From Mauremys mutica (taxonomy: Eukaryota; Chordata; Testudines; Geoemydidae), in the NCBI RefSeq assembly GCF_020497125.1, contig NC_059072.1, positions 51,246,697-51,310,696 on the forward strand: a stretch of 64,000 bases of DNA, read 5' to 3'. The position numbers and the translations under genes are program-made. Each line of letters opens with the position of its first letter. Positions within the stretch are counted from its first letter, which is position 1. Below, in pieces: positions 1 to 11,574 of the stretch. Under the pieces are notes generated by a model. That model was not told where the DNA came from and searched no databases. It saw only the letters and a list, made by a program, of their open reading frames with translations.

Positions 1-304
1 CAGGACTGAGTCTTCAGTTTAACTAGTTCCATCTCCTTCACGTACTTTTATTTATTGATTGACTGACTGATTGATTGAAGGCAAAAATAGGCAGAGAACC
101 TTGTATAGATTGTCATGTGGTGATCAGAATTTTGGTCTAACTGAGGTGTCTTACTTAAACTGTCCATAATCAACGGGGCTAACGTGCCTTTCCTTCTGCA
201 GAATGACTTGGTAAGAATATTACCTATTTGACAAATGTGGAATCTGGCACGGTCTCACTATCTTAACTTCAATCAGACTACATTGTATTATCACAGAGCA
301 TATA
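1..304. other. AT-rich DNA, nothing recognised
   Basis: No coding frame, RNA gene or repeat that I recognise. It ends at the TA flanking the next element. Confidence 0.5.
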
Positions 305-1610
305 CCGTATTTTCCGGCGTATAAGACAGCTTTTTAAACTAAAAAACAACCCCCAAAAATCGGGGGTCGGCTTATACGCCGGGTATAAACAGGCTTCAGC
401 TGAGCCAATCCTGGGAGGCGTCTCTCTGGTGTATGCCATTAATGCATACAAAGCCTGCTCGGATTGGCAAAGGTTGTAATAGCCTGCCTCTCTGACTCAG
501 CCAATCCGAGCAGGCTTAATAGATGACACTGCTCCCCTGAACGCTCCACCCTCCTTCTCCTCCCCTTCCCCGGCTTCCCGCGAATCAAATGTTCGCGGGA
601 AGCCTGAAAAAAGGAGCGGGCAGGTAAGCCGGGCGTGTGGGGGAGGGGGAGGGATGGCTTACCTGCGGCGCCGGTCCCGGTGTCGGCCCGGGGAGTCGGG
701 CCCGCGGCTGCGGCTCCGGCTCCGGTGTCGGCCGGGCCCGGGGAGACGGGCCTCGCGGCTGCGGCGCCGGTCCCGGTGTCGGCCCGGGGAGCCGGTCCCA
801 GTGTCGGCCCGGGGAGCCGGCCCCGCGGCTGCGGCGCAGGTCCCGGTGTCGGCCCGGGGAGCCGGCCCCGGTGTCGGCCCGGGGAGCCGGCCCCGGTGTC
901 GGCCCGGGGAGCCGGCCCCGGTGTCGGCCGGGCCCGGGGAGACGGGCCTCGCGGCTGCGGCGCCGGTCCCGGTGTCGGCCCGGGGAGCCGGCCCCGGTGT
1001 CGGCCCGGGGAGTCGGCCCGGGGAGCCGGCCCCGGTGTCGGCCGGGCCCGGGGAGCCGGCCCCGGTGTCGGCCGGGCCCGGGGAGCCGGGCCCCGCGGTT
1101 GCGGCTCCGACCCTGGCCCCCAGCAGGGGTAAGAGGCCAGGGCCAGGGGTGGGACTGGGGCGGGGGAGGAGGGGTTGGATCTGGCAGAGGTTCTGGGGGG
1201 GCAGACGGGATGGGGAAGGGGGGGTTGGGTAGGCGCCACGTGGGAGTTCCTGGGGTCTGTTGGGATGGTGGTGGATGGAGTCGGGGCAGTCAGGGGACAG
1301 GGAGCAGGGCAAGTTTGGCAGGGGGTGGGGTCCTGGGGGGGAGTTAGGGTTGGGGGTCTTGGGAAGGAGTGGTCAGGGGACAAGGAGCAGGGCAGGGGGG
1401 GTTATGGGTTGTGGTTTCTGAGGGGGGGCAGGACGTGGGTGGGGGGTGTACTCACTGGACGGTTCCCTACCGGGTCTTCGGTGGTGGGTCCTTCAGCCTC
1501 GGAAGGGGGGGTAGTCTTATACGGCGAGTATAGGCCAAAACCTATGTTTTAAGTGGAAAATTAGGGGGTCGTCTAATACGCCCAGTCGTCTTATACGCCG
1601 GAAAATACGG
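305..1610. mobile_element. Non-autonomous DNA transposon with TA target duplication
   Basis: The first 23 bases (CCGTATTTTCCGGCG...) are a perfect inverted repeat of 1588-1610, and TA flanks both ends (303-304, 1611-1612). A TA duplication suggests the Tc1/mariner-like group, but I cannot name the family. The TIR motif TTATACGCC recurs inside both ends in inverted or direct order (about 367-380, 1513-1525, 1568-1580), so each end could fold on itself. The interior is very GC-rich: a minisatellite, then a G-rich tract (1130-1450). Open frames here on both strands are low-complexity Arg/Pro/Gly readings, and I do not regard them as genes. Confidence 0.8.
655..1110. repeat. GC-rich minisatellite, about 25-bp unit
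   Basis: Tandem, partly degenerate copies of a roughly 25-bp unit with the core GTGTCGGCCCGGGGAGCC. Some units contain extra GCGGCTGCGG spacers. It lies wholly inside the TA-flanked element and produces long open frames on both strands by composition alone. Confidence 0.85.
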
Positions 1611-1612
1611 TA

Positions 1613-2650
1613 CCTTGTTTATCAGATTCCTTCCACTGACATAAAAGCAAACTTTAAAAAAGAAAAAAAAACAATTATAGAGACCACTTAGTACAATTTT
1701 ATATTAATCGCTAACTTCAGTTCTGTGTAGTGCATCCTAAAACATTCAGCCTCCTTGTTTTTGTCTAGTATGTGACATACCAATCCCCTTCCAGAAAGAG
1801 GAACTGGTCTTGTGCAAGCTTGGTTTACAATGTGATATTATTAGAAGTCTCTTACTTCAAGGAACTGCTAGTTATATGGAGACTTGTTTTCTCACATTGC
1901 TTTCCCCACTCCATATGTATAGAATGTTATGTTAGGTTTGGTAGAGGGGAAACTTCTGTTGAGCTTTCCCACCATTACTAAATTCTTTTGTTTATGGTGT
2001 ATTAACTTTTTATTTAATTTGTACCTTTATTTTATTCTGCTGTTCTACTGTAGAAGTTGTATTATCTTGCAAAATGAGTCCTGCTTTTCTTGGCTAATCT
2101 ATTTGCAATGTCTTCTGTTGCAGTGGTTACATTCAGGTGATCTTTTAAACAATGCAGTATTTCACACAGTATCATGCTGGAGTTTACCTAATAGAAATAT
2201 TTGCATATTGAAAACTACCTAGTATAATTGAAGTACTGGTTGCAAGTAAATTTACATCAAAGTAAATGCAGTTCAATAGTCGGATGATCAGAATATTATG
2301 CCACTTCCAAATCCTGCACCGACTGCCAAGATTAGTGTCCGGGTGCATCTGGGTTGCAGAGTAAAGGTCACTTCTAGTGTCCTTCAGATTTTGATATGTT
2401 TAAGTGGATACTTTGGATGATGAGGCACACTGTTTTACAAAATATTACTGTGTTTAATTATCAAGCTGAAAACAGTTATTGTTGCTCAGTTTCACTTCAT
2501 TTCTGTCATTTGCACAGTGCAAAGTTTGAGAGACCTGAGAAATAGCCTGACATTTAGTTACCCCCCCCCCCTTTTTTAGCAAAATCATACCGTAACATAC
2601 AACTGTGTTCTGCGTTATAAGTGATAATGACAGTGCTGATCTAACTGAAG
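1613..2650. other. AT-rich DNA, nothing recognised
   Basis: No recognised gene. There are short homopolymers, including a C run at about 2561. Possible short frames lack any protein-like features. Confidence 0.45.
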
Positions 2651-2652
2651 GG

Positions 2653-2787
2653 GAGGCAGTATAGTCTGGTGGACAGGACACAGGGTCAGGTGTCTGGAGA
2701 CCTGTTTCTTTCTCTACCACTGACCTATTGTGTGACCTTTGGCAAGTCATGCTCCCTCTGTGCCTCTTCTCCCACCCACACTATCCT
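2653..2787 (+). mobile_element. MIR/CORE-type SINE, first part
   Basis: Resembles the MIR/CORE-SINE layout: a tRNA-like head (TATAGTCTGGTGGACAGGAC), then a core containing TGACCTTTGGCAAGTCA. The copy stops where the CR1 3' end begins. A sequence at 3370-3522 looks like a SINE/LINE tail, so this may be one older repeat split by the CR1 insertion. Confidence 0.6.
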
Positions 2788-3369
2788 TTCATAGATTCAT
2801 AGACTCTAGGACTGGAAGGGATCTCGAGAGGTCATCGAGTCCTGTCCCCTGCCCTCATGGCAGGACTAAGTATTATCTAGACCATCCCAGATAGACATTT
2901 ATCTAACCTACTCTTAAATATCTCCAAAGATGGAGATTCCACAACCTCCCTAGGCAATTTATTCCAGTGTTTAACCACCCTGACAGTTAGGAACTTTTTC
3001 CTAATGTCCAACCTAAATCTCTCTTGCTGCAGTTTAAGCTCATTGCTTCTTGTTCTATCCTTAGAGGCTAAGGTGACCAAGTTTTCTCCCTCCTCCTGAT
3101 GACACCCTTTTAGATACCTGGAAACTGCTATCATGTCCCCTCTCAGTCTTCTCTTTTCCAAACTAAACAAACCCAATTCTTTCAGCCTTCCTTCACAGGT
3201 CATGTTCTCAAGACCTTTAATCATTCTTGTTGCTCTTCTCTGGACCCTCTCCAATTTCTCCATATCCTTCTTGAAATGCGGTGCCCAGAACTGGACACAA
3301 TACTCCAGTTGAGGCCTAACCAGCGCACAGTAGAGCGGAAGAATGACTTCTCGTGTCTTGCTCACAACA
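2788..3369 (-). mobile_element. CR1 LINE, 5'-truncated 3' end with ORF2 C-terminus
   Basis: On the - strand this is the last part of a CR1 non-LTR retrotransposon. An open frame (3365 down to 2877, about 162 residues) reads as the C-terminal part of the CR1 ORF2 reverse transcriptase. It shows [14 protein letters not shown], then [16 protein letters not shown], and near the end [19 protein letters not shown]. The stop is followed by a short 3' UTR and a terminal repeat of the TAGATTCATAGA type at 2790-2805. The 5' end is cut off, as is usual for CR1, so endonuclease and polymerase core are absent. The frame is intact over its length, so this copy is fairly young. Confidence 0.9.
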
Positions 3370-3522
3370 CACCTTTGTTTGTCTTGCCTATTTAAATTGT
3401 AAGCCCTTGGGGGCGTGTCTCTCTCTCTCTCACTCTATCTGTTTGTACAGTTCCTACACAATATGGACCTTATCTCATTTGAGGCTTCAGGGTACTACAG
3501 TAATATAAATAAGTGAAGAAAA
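3370..3522 (+). mobile_element. SINE/LINE-type tail, probable second half of the split repeat
   Basis: Contains TAAGCCCTTGGGGGC, TTTGTACAG and a stretch ending ACTACAGTAATATAAATAA. I recognise this as the common amniote tail that follows MIR-like heads. It abuts the CR1 insertion on the far side from 2653-2787. Confidence 0.5.
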
Positions 3523-4055
3523 TCCTTTAGATGCAACAGAAGAACTACAGAAAAATATGCAATAAAGTAATGACTACACATAATTTTTAATACAGACCTA
3601 GTGACCAAGTCTAAGAAGGAAATATGGTGTACTCTGTGAGGGGTTCTGAGTCTAACACAGGCACCTGGAGCAAAAGTGCTGTATAAATGATGTCACTCCC
3701 ACCAAGAGGCCCTTCCTATTTTAATACAGCAGTTCTCTAGTCTTTTCATTCTCACTTGATTTGAAAGAGTCTCCTGCGGACCCACCTCTACCTTCCAGCA
3801 CCCCAGTGTTCCGTCGGTTCGGTTCTCAAATTATTCATTCTGCAGACCACTGGGAATGTCTCCATTAAGGAATGTTCACAGAACAGAGTTTGAGATCCAC
3901 TAGCCCCTATAAACTGTTATCCAATGGATGTCACCATCTAAAGATGTCTACACGTATGTTTTGGGGATGGTTATATTCAACTTGGATTCAACCCCTGGAT
4001 TTCGTTCAGTTGCTGTTTTGGAGATTTAAGACATAATTCAACAGAATACTTAAGT
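3523..4055. other. Unassigned DNA
   Basis: No gene or clear repeat seen between the SINE tail and the next hAT element. Confidence 0.4.
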
Positions 4056-4063
4056 GCATACTT

Positions 4064-4370
4064 CAGGGGTAGGCAACCTATGGCCCGCATGCCGAAGGCG
4101 GCACGCAAGTTGATTTTCAGTGGCACTCACGCTGCCCGGGTCCCGGCCACCGATCTGGGGAGCTCTGCATTTTAATTTAATTTTAAATGAAGCTGCTTCA
4201 ACATTTTAAAAACCTTATTTACTTTATATACAACAATAGTTTAGTTATTATAGACTTATAGAAAGAGACCACCTAAAAACGTTAAAATGTATTACTCGCA
4301 TGCGAAACCTTAAATTAGAGTGAATAAATGAAGATGCAGCACACCACTTCTGAAAGGTTGCCAACCCCTG
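4064..4370. mobile_element. Non-autonomous hAT element (family A)
   Basis: Ends CAGGGGTAGGCAACC and GGTTGCCAACCCCTG form the inverted repeats. The 8-bp duplication GCATACTT is perfect (4056-4063, 4371-4378), which is diagnostic of hAT. The body has a GC-rich part, then an AT-rich arm ending with GAATAAATGAAG and CACACCACTTCTG. The same family occurs at 60245-60553, and half of it at 16660-17067. Confidence 0.93.
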
Positions 4371-4378
4371 GCATACTT

Positions 4379-5453
4379 AATACGACTTCTTGTATGTGTA
4401 AGTGCTTTGTTGAATTAGAGCCTAAAAGCACAACCAGAAGAAAAGGGGAAAAAACTGATCCATTTATTTAGAAGTCTAACAAAACTGTGGGGTAACTATT
4501 TAGATATAAAGTAGTAACAAATAATCACCATAACACAAAATAAACAGAAGTTTAAAAATAACTACGTATAAGAAAAGTTAAACCACAAACTTGTGAACAA
4601 CAAACATATATTTATTTCCTGAGCTACAGTCACAGCTAAGAGCAATTCTTGTCATAGCCTTGTCTCAAGGCTTTTACTCAGTTTTCTTGTAGTCTACCAG
4701 TGCAGATACAGTCAAAGGCTCTGTCAATTTGGGCAGATTCCTCTGCCGTACAGAGCCCAGTTCAGGCCTTGTACATGCACAAGGGCCCATCCACTACTAT
4801 TGCATTATTTTGCATGGTTTTGCATCCCTGTCCATCCTGGCTAATAGCCCTTGCCAGATTGAGGCCATAGTTTCTTCTTTCACCAAGTTAAGATAATTAT
4901 ATCTACCCTCTTTCCAAGATGTGTTCATCCATTAACCCGCAAGCCTGGACACCTGTCTCCATTCTCGGTGAATTACAACTGCAGGCTGGTTTTGCTAGTG
5001 AAGAATCTAAAATATGGCTTCTATGTCTTCAGCCTTGTTTGTTGCTACTCTGCTGTGTGGCCAATTAAACTCACAGTAGATATGATGTCTTTTAATATAG
5101 GGTATGTGCCTCATATTTTAGGGGAGGAAGGGTATTTAATTGTCTGAAAGATTTAAAAAAAAGACAAAAAATTAAATTATATAAAATCAGGCTTCAGAAT
5201 ATACAAACCAGTTGGGATCTGAGGGGTGACGTGTGCATTCTTGCCCCAATCCCAAGAAGTTTACAAATTTACCAGTTGGGATTGTCATGTATTCTTGCTG
5301 TGTATGCACCAGAAAACAAAACTATGGTTAGAAGGGTCATTGTGAGAAGGGGAAGAGCATTTGGTCAGGACTGTGAGATTCATCTGCATGGAGCAGTGCT
5401 CAGTGGTGGATGTGGAGATGTAGATGGGACTTGAGATTCTGATTCAACGAGGA
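4379..5453. other. Unassigned AT-rich DNA
   Basis: No protein-like frame. I see no recognisable repeat apart from short low-complexity runs. Confidence 0.4.
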
Positions 5454-5529
5454 TTTACGGCCTGATCCAAAGCCCATTGAAGTCAATAGCTTTCCATTGT
5501 CTTCACTGGCTTTGGATCAGTCCGTTAAG
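5454..5529. repeat. Near-palindromic repeat
   Basis: The left arm TTACGGCCTGATCCAAAGCC pairs with the right arm GGCTTTGGATCAGTCCGTTA around a central CATTGAAGTCAAT-type sequence. It is probably a short inverted-repeat element common in reptiles; no target duplication is clear. Related 'CAATCCAGCAAAGCA' sequence follows at about 5555. Confidence 0.6.
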
Positions 5530-5734
5530 GCTTGTTCTTGCAGGCTCTGGCCCCAATCCAGCAAAGCATTTAACAACATGGAACTAAAGTGTACATAAAG
5601 TTAAGCACATACTTAATTTTCAAACTCAAATCAAGCAATGAATTTATGCCTCAATTCAGCAAGGCACTTATTTGCCAAACCATAGTTTTGGCTACATAAT
5701 ATTTGCAGGCTGTCTCAAAATTAACAGAAGAGCT

Positions 5735-5850
5735 CTGCATAGCTCAAAAGCTTGACTCTTTCACCAACAGAAGTTGGTCTAATAAAAGATATTATCTCAC
5801 CCACCTTTTCTCTCTGATATCCTGGGACCAACATGGCTCCAGTAATATTG
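5735..5850 (+). repeat. Retroelement tail, 'CCAACAGAAGTTGGT' family
   Basis: Contains CACCAACAGAAGTTGGTCTA, then AAAAGATATTATCTCACCCACC and ATATCCTGGGACCAACATGG. It shares these blocks in the same order with 17940-18112. I suspect the tail of a Penelope-like subfamily, because the sibling copy carries an UGAUGA...GAAA arrangement, but this is unproven. Confidence 0.5.
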
Positions 5851-7896
5851 AAAAGTAAAATACAATCTTCTGCGTAACAATGTGTATGCTCCGTAAATGT
5901 AACTTTAAAAAATCTGATAGCATTTACTGTATTTCATTTCTATTTTTGGAATGGAATATGACAATATTCTGACTTGAATATTCAATATATAGTAAATTCT
6001 TTGTAAAATTTTGGCTCAATATTTAAATTATGTGTTCTTGTTGGCCTTCGTGTTGGTGAGTTTTAAGTTGATAAAAATAGGTGCTGTGATATTTCATTCT
6101 GTTTGCAGCAGAGTTTTCCTTGGTGTATTTAAATGTAGACTTTTCACTTCCCTGTCAGCCTGAATAAGAAGAGAGCTGAGGGAACCATCACTTGAACTGA
6201 TTGGGATTTTTTTGTTGAAAAATGCCAATTCATCAAATCAATACTGCTTGTGGCAAATGGTCGGTTTTGACAAATTTTTGGAGAGCAGTTTTGAAATTGA
6301 TGAAATGAAAAATTCTGGGTTTTTTGTTTGAAATAATCTTGAAATCTAAACTATAGTTAAAAAAAATTAAAAGTCAAAATTAATATGTAACATTTTGAAA
6401 TTATCACAACAGAATATTTTGATTGATCCAATCTACATATAATATATATTTTGGATTGTCAGTTAGTGAAAATGTTTGAAATTTTGACATCCTAATTGGG
6501 GATGGGACATTTTTTGAGGTTCTTGAAAATTGACCAGGAATGGTTAAAAACATTTCCTGTTAGCTATAGTCTCCACTTCCCTGGCACTAGTGAAAATGGC
6601 TCTCAGTAAGTTAGCATCCCACAATTCATCCGCCTTTTCCATTCAGTCTTGCTCTTTTTCCCCATGTTCCCATATTCTCTTTCTCCTCAGTGTTGGTAAT
6701 GCATGAAGTTTTGAACCTGGGTGGGCCTCTAACTCTCATGTGACTTGATAGCTTAGGAAAGTATGATGCAAATCCATTAATTGGCTCTGATTTGTAATAG
6801 CTTATCAATTGCTAAGTCTCAGTCTATATGACGGGAAATATGTTGGGGGTTTTTTCCGTTTTTTTTCCTCAGCAGAAAGAATCAGGTGTCATTCAGGGAT
6901 CCTGCTATTGGCCTTCCCTGAATTATCTTCACTTCTTGTGGGGAGGATGAATTGGGCTATCAGTGACTTCTATTGAAGATCCCGTGTTTGTTCTAAGCTG
7001 TGACATGAAACATAGCGCATGGTTCATGCATGCAAAATGAACTGTGCTTTTAAATCTGAATTCTAACAAAGTGGCTCAAAAGTGTGAATTAGTATTTATT
7101 TATAACAGTGCTTTGTAGTAATTTACACATTTGAAGTCTGCTATGATTTAATTAATTCAGGTTACACATGAACTTCGAAGACTTCACACTGAATATTTTC
7201 TAAGTGCAAACAAAGCGTGATATATACAGAAACTGAACTGTGCAATTTTGGCTAAAGTCCAGAAGTGTGTCTTCAGAGGTTTGTTTGGGGGAGGGAAGAA
7301 GAGAGATGCACATTTATAACAGAACATTTTTATTCATACTTTGCCTAGTCACTGATGTGTAAAGAGGTAAATTGACTGAAATTGTGAAATTACAGTTCCT
7401 TTCTCCTGGTACTACCGACCATCCTATTTTAAAAGAGCTGAGCCAGGCAATTCTGGAAGGAATGCAAAAAAATGAAACCTTACTTGAGTGATTAAAAAAG
7501 TGAAGGAAACCATCTTCTCTATAAACTGCAGCTACTGAAAATTAAGTAACCTAAGAAAACTATTTCAGAACAATGAAAAGTTAAAATGGCAACGGATTTT
7601 TCTCTCTCTTTGGTAAATGCCATCCAAATGCAAGCCCAGAAATAAATCATGATCTAACTTCCTAAAAGACCCAAAGCAAAACAGGAACATGAACACGAGA
7701 AAACACAATTCTAAATAAGAGACAGACACTAGCTTTATTTATCTATTTTACAAGAGGGTTTTCCTTGGTTTTATAATAATAATAGATTTTATTATTATTA
7801 TTATTTTCTCTATATAATAGATACTCTGGAGACTAAAACTCAGGCTATGTGGATTTGTTGAAAGCACATCACCAATGAGTTACACAGGCTTTTTTG
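5851..7896. other. AT-rich unassigned DNA
   Basis: Long AT-rich stretch with no convincing coding frame and no recognised element. Low-complexity ATT repeats lie at about 7775-7805. Confidence 0.45.
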
Positions 7897-7904
7897 TATA
7901 GACG

Positions 7905-8027
7905 TAGGGTGACCAGAAGTCCCGATTTTATAGGGACAGTCCCAATTTTTGGGTCTTTTTCTTGTATAGGCTCCTATTACTCCCTACTCCCGTCCCGATT
8001 TTTCACATTTGCTGTCTGGTCACCCTA
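7905..8027. mobile_element. Short hAT MITE (family B)
   Basis: A 123-bp element with ends TAGGGTGACCAG and CTGGTCACCCTA. The 8-bp duplication has one mismatch: TATAGACG (7897-7904) and TATAGACA (8028-8035). A second copy lies at 28402-28526. Confidence 0.9.
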
Positions 8028-8035
8028 TATAGACA

Positions 8036-9141
8036 AGACCCCCCAAAAGGGCTCTGTGGATAAAAGATCCCTTTGGGGAAACTTATGTCTCACCGTGACA
8101 TAAACAATAATAGCCATGCCTGTGTGGGAGGAAAAACTACCAGCTTGGGGGCCCACTTTCTTCCATGCAAAAAGCCTTCTGTGAGAAAAGGTCCATTGCA
8201 CAGATGTACATGCAGATGGTTTGAGCTGTATCAGAGTCTAACTTTTTCCTTTCTAAGTGCTTCTCCTTATTTTGAAGGTACTTACCTCCAAGGTATATCT
8301 GTAACTTCCCTTTGTTGGCAGATATTCTGTGCATCTTTTACTTGGTTATTCTTCTTTCGACTTCAAACATTCACTGTGTCTTGGTATGGAGGTGCTTCCC
8401 TGGGCGAGTGCAGTCAACATCTCAAGTACTAATGCTTTCATTAAAAAAACATATCTGGCGTGTAGTGCTCAGCTACTGTTTTGCATTCGTAGGGGAACAG
8501 GCTTTGCAATATCTTCAAAGACAAAAAAAAAACAAAAACAAAAAACCCAGGCACATCCATGTATATTGGTTTATTTGTACTGTTCCTTTTCCAGATAGGC
8601 CATTGGTCAGTCCTGTTAGACATACTAAAGAAATTAATAGACAGATGATCTAGCATTTAGGCTGTGTTGACAATATTTTATTATAGTCTTTGTGCTATTT
8701 TTGTCATATTAGCAATATAATGTTGGATACAGTTGTGTATTATACAGTGATTATAACTGCTATATGGGAGCTGAGCACAGAGGTCTAGTGCAAAGTGTTA
8801 ATTTTCAGAAATTAGTACTACTTACCATGATCACAACTTTCAGTGTGTGATGATGCAGGTAAAAGCGGATGATACTGCTTATTACAAACAACCATGAAAT
8901 ATATTGAGAAATTTTGAGAACATCATATGGATCCCATCCAGTTTTGGAATCATTGCTCACAACTGTAGCCAGTACAATGAGGAAAAATGGGAGACATAAA
9001 AGGGAAAAGGGATATTATGTAGAAAGAATATTAAAAACATACCAATCCCCTGTGCCTCTAGTTTGGTGTCTTTCAGGCACTTCTAGCATCGGAAGACCTG
9101 TTGCTTTTCACCTTACTATAGCAGGGAATCTGGGAACCTGT
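8036..9141. other. Unassigned DNA
   Basis: Overlapping short frames occur on both strands (about 8073-8656). They have no domain or codon pattern I recognise, so I see no supported gene. Confidence 0.4.
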
Positions 9142-9149
9142 TGCTTTTG

Positions 9150-9692
9150 CAGGGCCGCCCGGGGGGGGGCAAGAGGGGCAATTTGCCCCAGGCCCCGGGT
9201 CCCGCCGGGGCCCCCACAAGAGTTTTTCGGGGGCCCTGGAGCGGGGTCCTTCACTCACTCTGGGGGGCCCAGAAAACTCTTGCGGGGCCCGGGCCCCCGG
9301 AGCTTCTTCCGCTCCCGGTCTTCGCTTGCGGGGGGTCCTTCCACTCCGGGGCAGAAGGACCCCCCCGCCAGCGAATTACCGCCGAAGTGGGACCTGCCGC
9401 TGAAATGCAGCCGGGTCTTCGGCGGTAATTCGGCGATGGGGGGCCCTTCCGTTCCAGGACCCGCCGCCGAAGTGCCCCAAAGACCCACGGCGGAGGCTCC
9501 CGCCGCTGAATTACCGCCGAAGACCCGGCTGCGCTTCGGCGGCGGGTCCCGCTTCGGCGGCAGGGGGCCCCTGCTGCGGGTCTTCGGGGCACTTCGGCGG
9601 CGGGTCCTGGAACGGAAGGGCCCCCCGCCGCCGAAGCGGGGGCCCCCCGCCGCTGAAGACCCCAGGCCCCTGGAATCCTCTGGGCGGCCCTG
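9150..9692. mobile_element. GC-rich non-autonomous hAT element (family C)
   Basis: Ends CAGGGCCGCCCGG and CTGGGCGGCCCTG. A perfect 8-bp duplication TGCTTTTG flanks it (9142-9149, 9693-9700). The interior is very GC-rich and full of short inverted repeats based on TTCGGCGGC / GCCGCCGAA. These create a 264-residue open frame by composition, which I do not call a gene. A related but shorter element lies at 24056-24329. Confidence 0.9.
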
Positions 9693-9867
9693 TGCTTTTG
9701 TGCTCTGAGGAAAAATGTTAGTTTCTGAAGTTCTGTTGCACTATCTAAATACTTTTCATTGAAAACACATTTTGGAAATACTTTTTCACATCAAATATTC
9801 ATAGAACTTTTGTTTTTAAACATTTCCGTAAATGAAATGGGCACAAGCAGGCTTGACTAATCCCTAT

Positions 9868-10162
9868 GGGCATATCTACACTTACCTCAGGAGTGATCGA
9901 TCCAGCAGGGGTCGATTTATCGCGTCTAGTGAAGACACGATAAACTGACTGCCGAGCGCTCTCTCGTTGACTCTGGTACTCCACCGGAGCGAGAGGCAGA
10001 GTCGACAGGGGAGCGTCAGCAGTCGACCTTCCGCAGTGAAGACACAGCAGTGAGTAGCTCTAAGTATGTCGACTTCAGCTACGCTATTTTCATAGCTGAA
10101 GTTGCGTAACTTAGACCGACTTAGCTCGCTCTCCCCCCTTCACCCCCAGTGTAGACCAGGCC
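9868..10162. mobile_element. Harbinger-like MITE
   Basis: Ends GGGCATATCTACACT and AGTGTAGACCAGGCC are imperfect inverted repeats resembling the GGGCTTGGCTACAC ends of the full Harbinger element at 31768. The 3-bp flanks (TAT and TTT or TTA) are not a clean duplication. No coding sequence; internal imperfect palindromes with GTCGA motifs. Confidence 0.65.
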
Positions 10163-10567
10163 TTTACAAAAAGTGAGAATTTCAATGAAATTGCATTTGT
10201 CAAAGTTTGGAGCTGCGTCAGGACTAGCAAGTGTATGCTAAATGGTGAGACGTGATCCTGTACCAAACCTGTTATGAGTGGTTTGGTCCTGCACTCAGAT
10301 ATCTGAGGTCAGACCCTTGCGCCTCAGGAGAGTCCATTGAATACTGATCGCACAGATCTGGTTGCGGGGCCTAAATGGTTAGAAAAAAAATGTGATTGTA
10401 TTTTTGTCATAGTGTGGGGTATTTGTGACTGGAAGATAATTTATATAATTTGTGAAGGCTGAATCAAGGATATGTCAATTTAAAGCTGCTTTCTAGAGTG
10501 GCTAATCTCATTCTAGAATCAAGCCTTGAAATATGGATAACATGATATTCATATTTTTATTAACAAT

Positions 10568-11284
10568 TACTCCTGGGGGAATTCTGCACCAAAAGAATAA
10601 AATTCTATTCACAATATTTTAAAATTCTGCATATTTTATTTGTAAAAATAATACTATATAATCACAGCAATTTCAATTATTTTGGTAATCTATTTCAAAT
10701 TACCTGTCAGCATATAACAATACAGACACACACACAAATTCCTGCAGAAGTAGAGAGTTAAAGAAACCCCATATGACAACCCAGTTCCTGTTTCTCTGCG
10801 TCCTTCCTCCCACAGAGCCCAGTGTGAGGTGACTCCACCCCAGCCCAGACATCCGCACCCCCTCCAGAGCCCAGCTGCAGGCCCCCTCCCCAGTCCAAAC
10901 ATCCGAACCCCTCCCCCTTCAGAGCCCAGCCGCGGACTTTCTCCAGCCCAGACACCCGTGTCTCCTACCCCCCAGAGCCCAGGGATCCAGACAGAGAAGC
11001 AGCTTGATGCTGGGTCCCAGGCTTGTATGGAGTTTCCTGCATGCTGTCTCCTGCCTTCAGGGAGTGCTGAGAACTGCAGCTGCCGGAAAACCTCCAGATC
11101 CCTCAACCCCCTCTCCCCCCAGCACTGTGTTTTATTTGCGAGCTGGGCTCTGCTAGGTCCAGAGGCTCCTAGTGGCAGCCAGCAGCCCATTTCTGGCGGG
11201 GGAGGGGAGGAAATTCTGCACATTCAACATTAATTTTTGTGCAAATTTTGCATTGTGCAGTGGCACAGAATTCCACCAGGAGTA
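10568..11284. mobile_element. Non-autonomous DNA element, TACTCCTGG ends
   Basis: Ends TACTCCTGGGGGAATTCTGC and ACAGAATTCCACCAGGAGTA are inverted. TAACAAT is directly repeated at 10561-10567 and 11285-11291, so an 8-bp hAT-type duplication is likely, blurred by one base. The middle is C-rich on the + strand with tandem CCCAGCC motifs. The open frames there are compositional. Confidence 0.8.
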
Positions 11285-11574
11285 TAACAATATAGTAGTA
11301 GCTTGGATCAGCATATAAGGGGAAGGTACATTAGTAATTAGGGAGAGGGAGACATTTGAAGATAGTATTTGAAATTATCTTTATGCCACCATTATCTTGG
11401 TTAAAGTCATCTGGGTGCAATAGGTGTACTTTTAAGCTAGGATCTGAGTCATATATTATATGTATATAATAATTGTGAAGCTGCCAAAGGTATTAATCTG
11501 TGACTAGATGGTTTTTGGTAAATACATCTAAGATGATGGGCTGATCCTACAAACTCGTACTCGGATGTGAGGAT

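Noticed and set aside
439..1383. 314-residue - strand open frame and several + strand frames
   Set aside because: All lie in the 25-bp GC-rich minisatellite and G-rich tract. Every frame reads as Pro/Arg/Gly/Ala repeats, with similar frames on both strands.
8914..9708. 264-residue + strand frame
   Set aside because: It crosses the hAT boundary at 9150 and its length comes from the GC-rich palindromic interior.
10690..11233. 177-residue - strand and 134-residue + strand frames
   Set aside because: Inside the TACTCCTGG-ended element with tandem CCCAGCC motifs; no domain.
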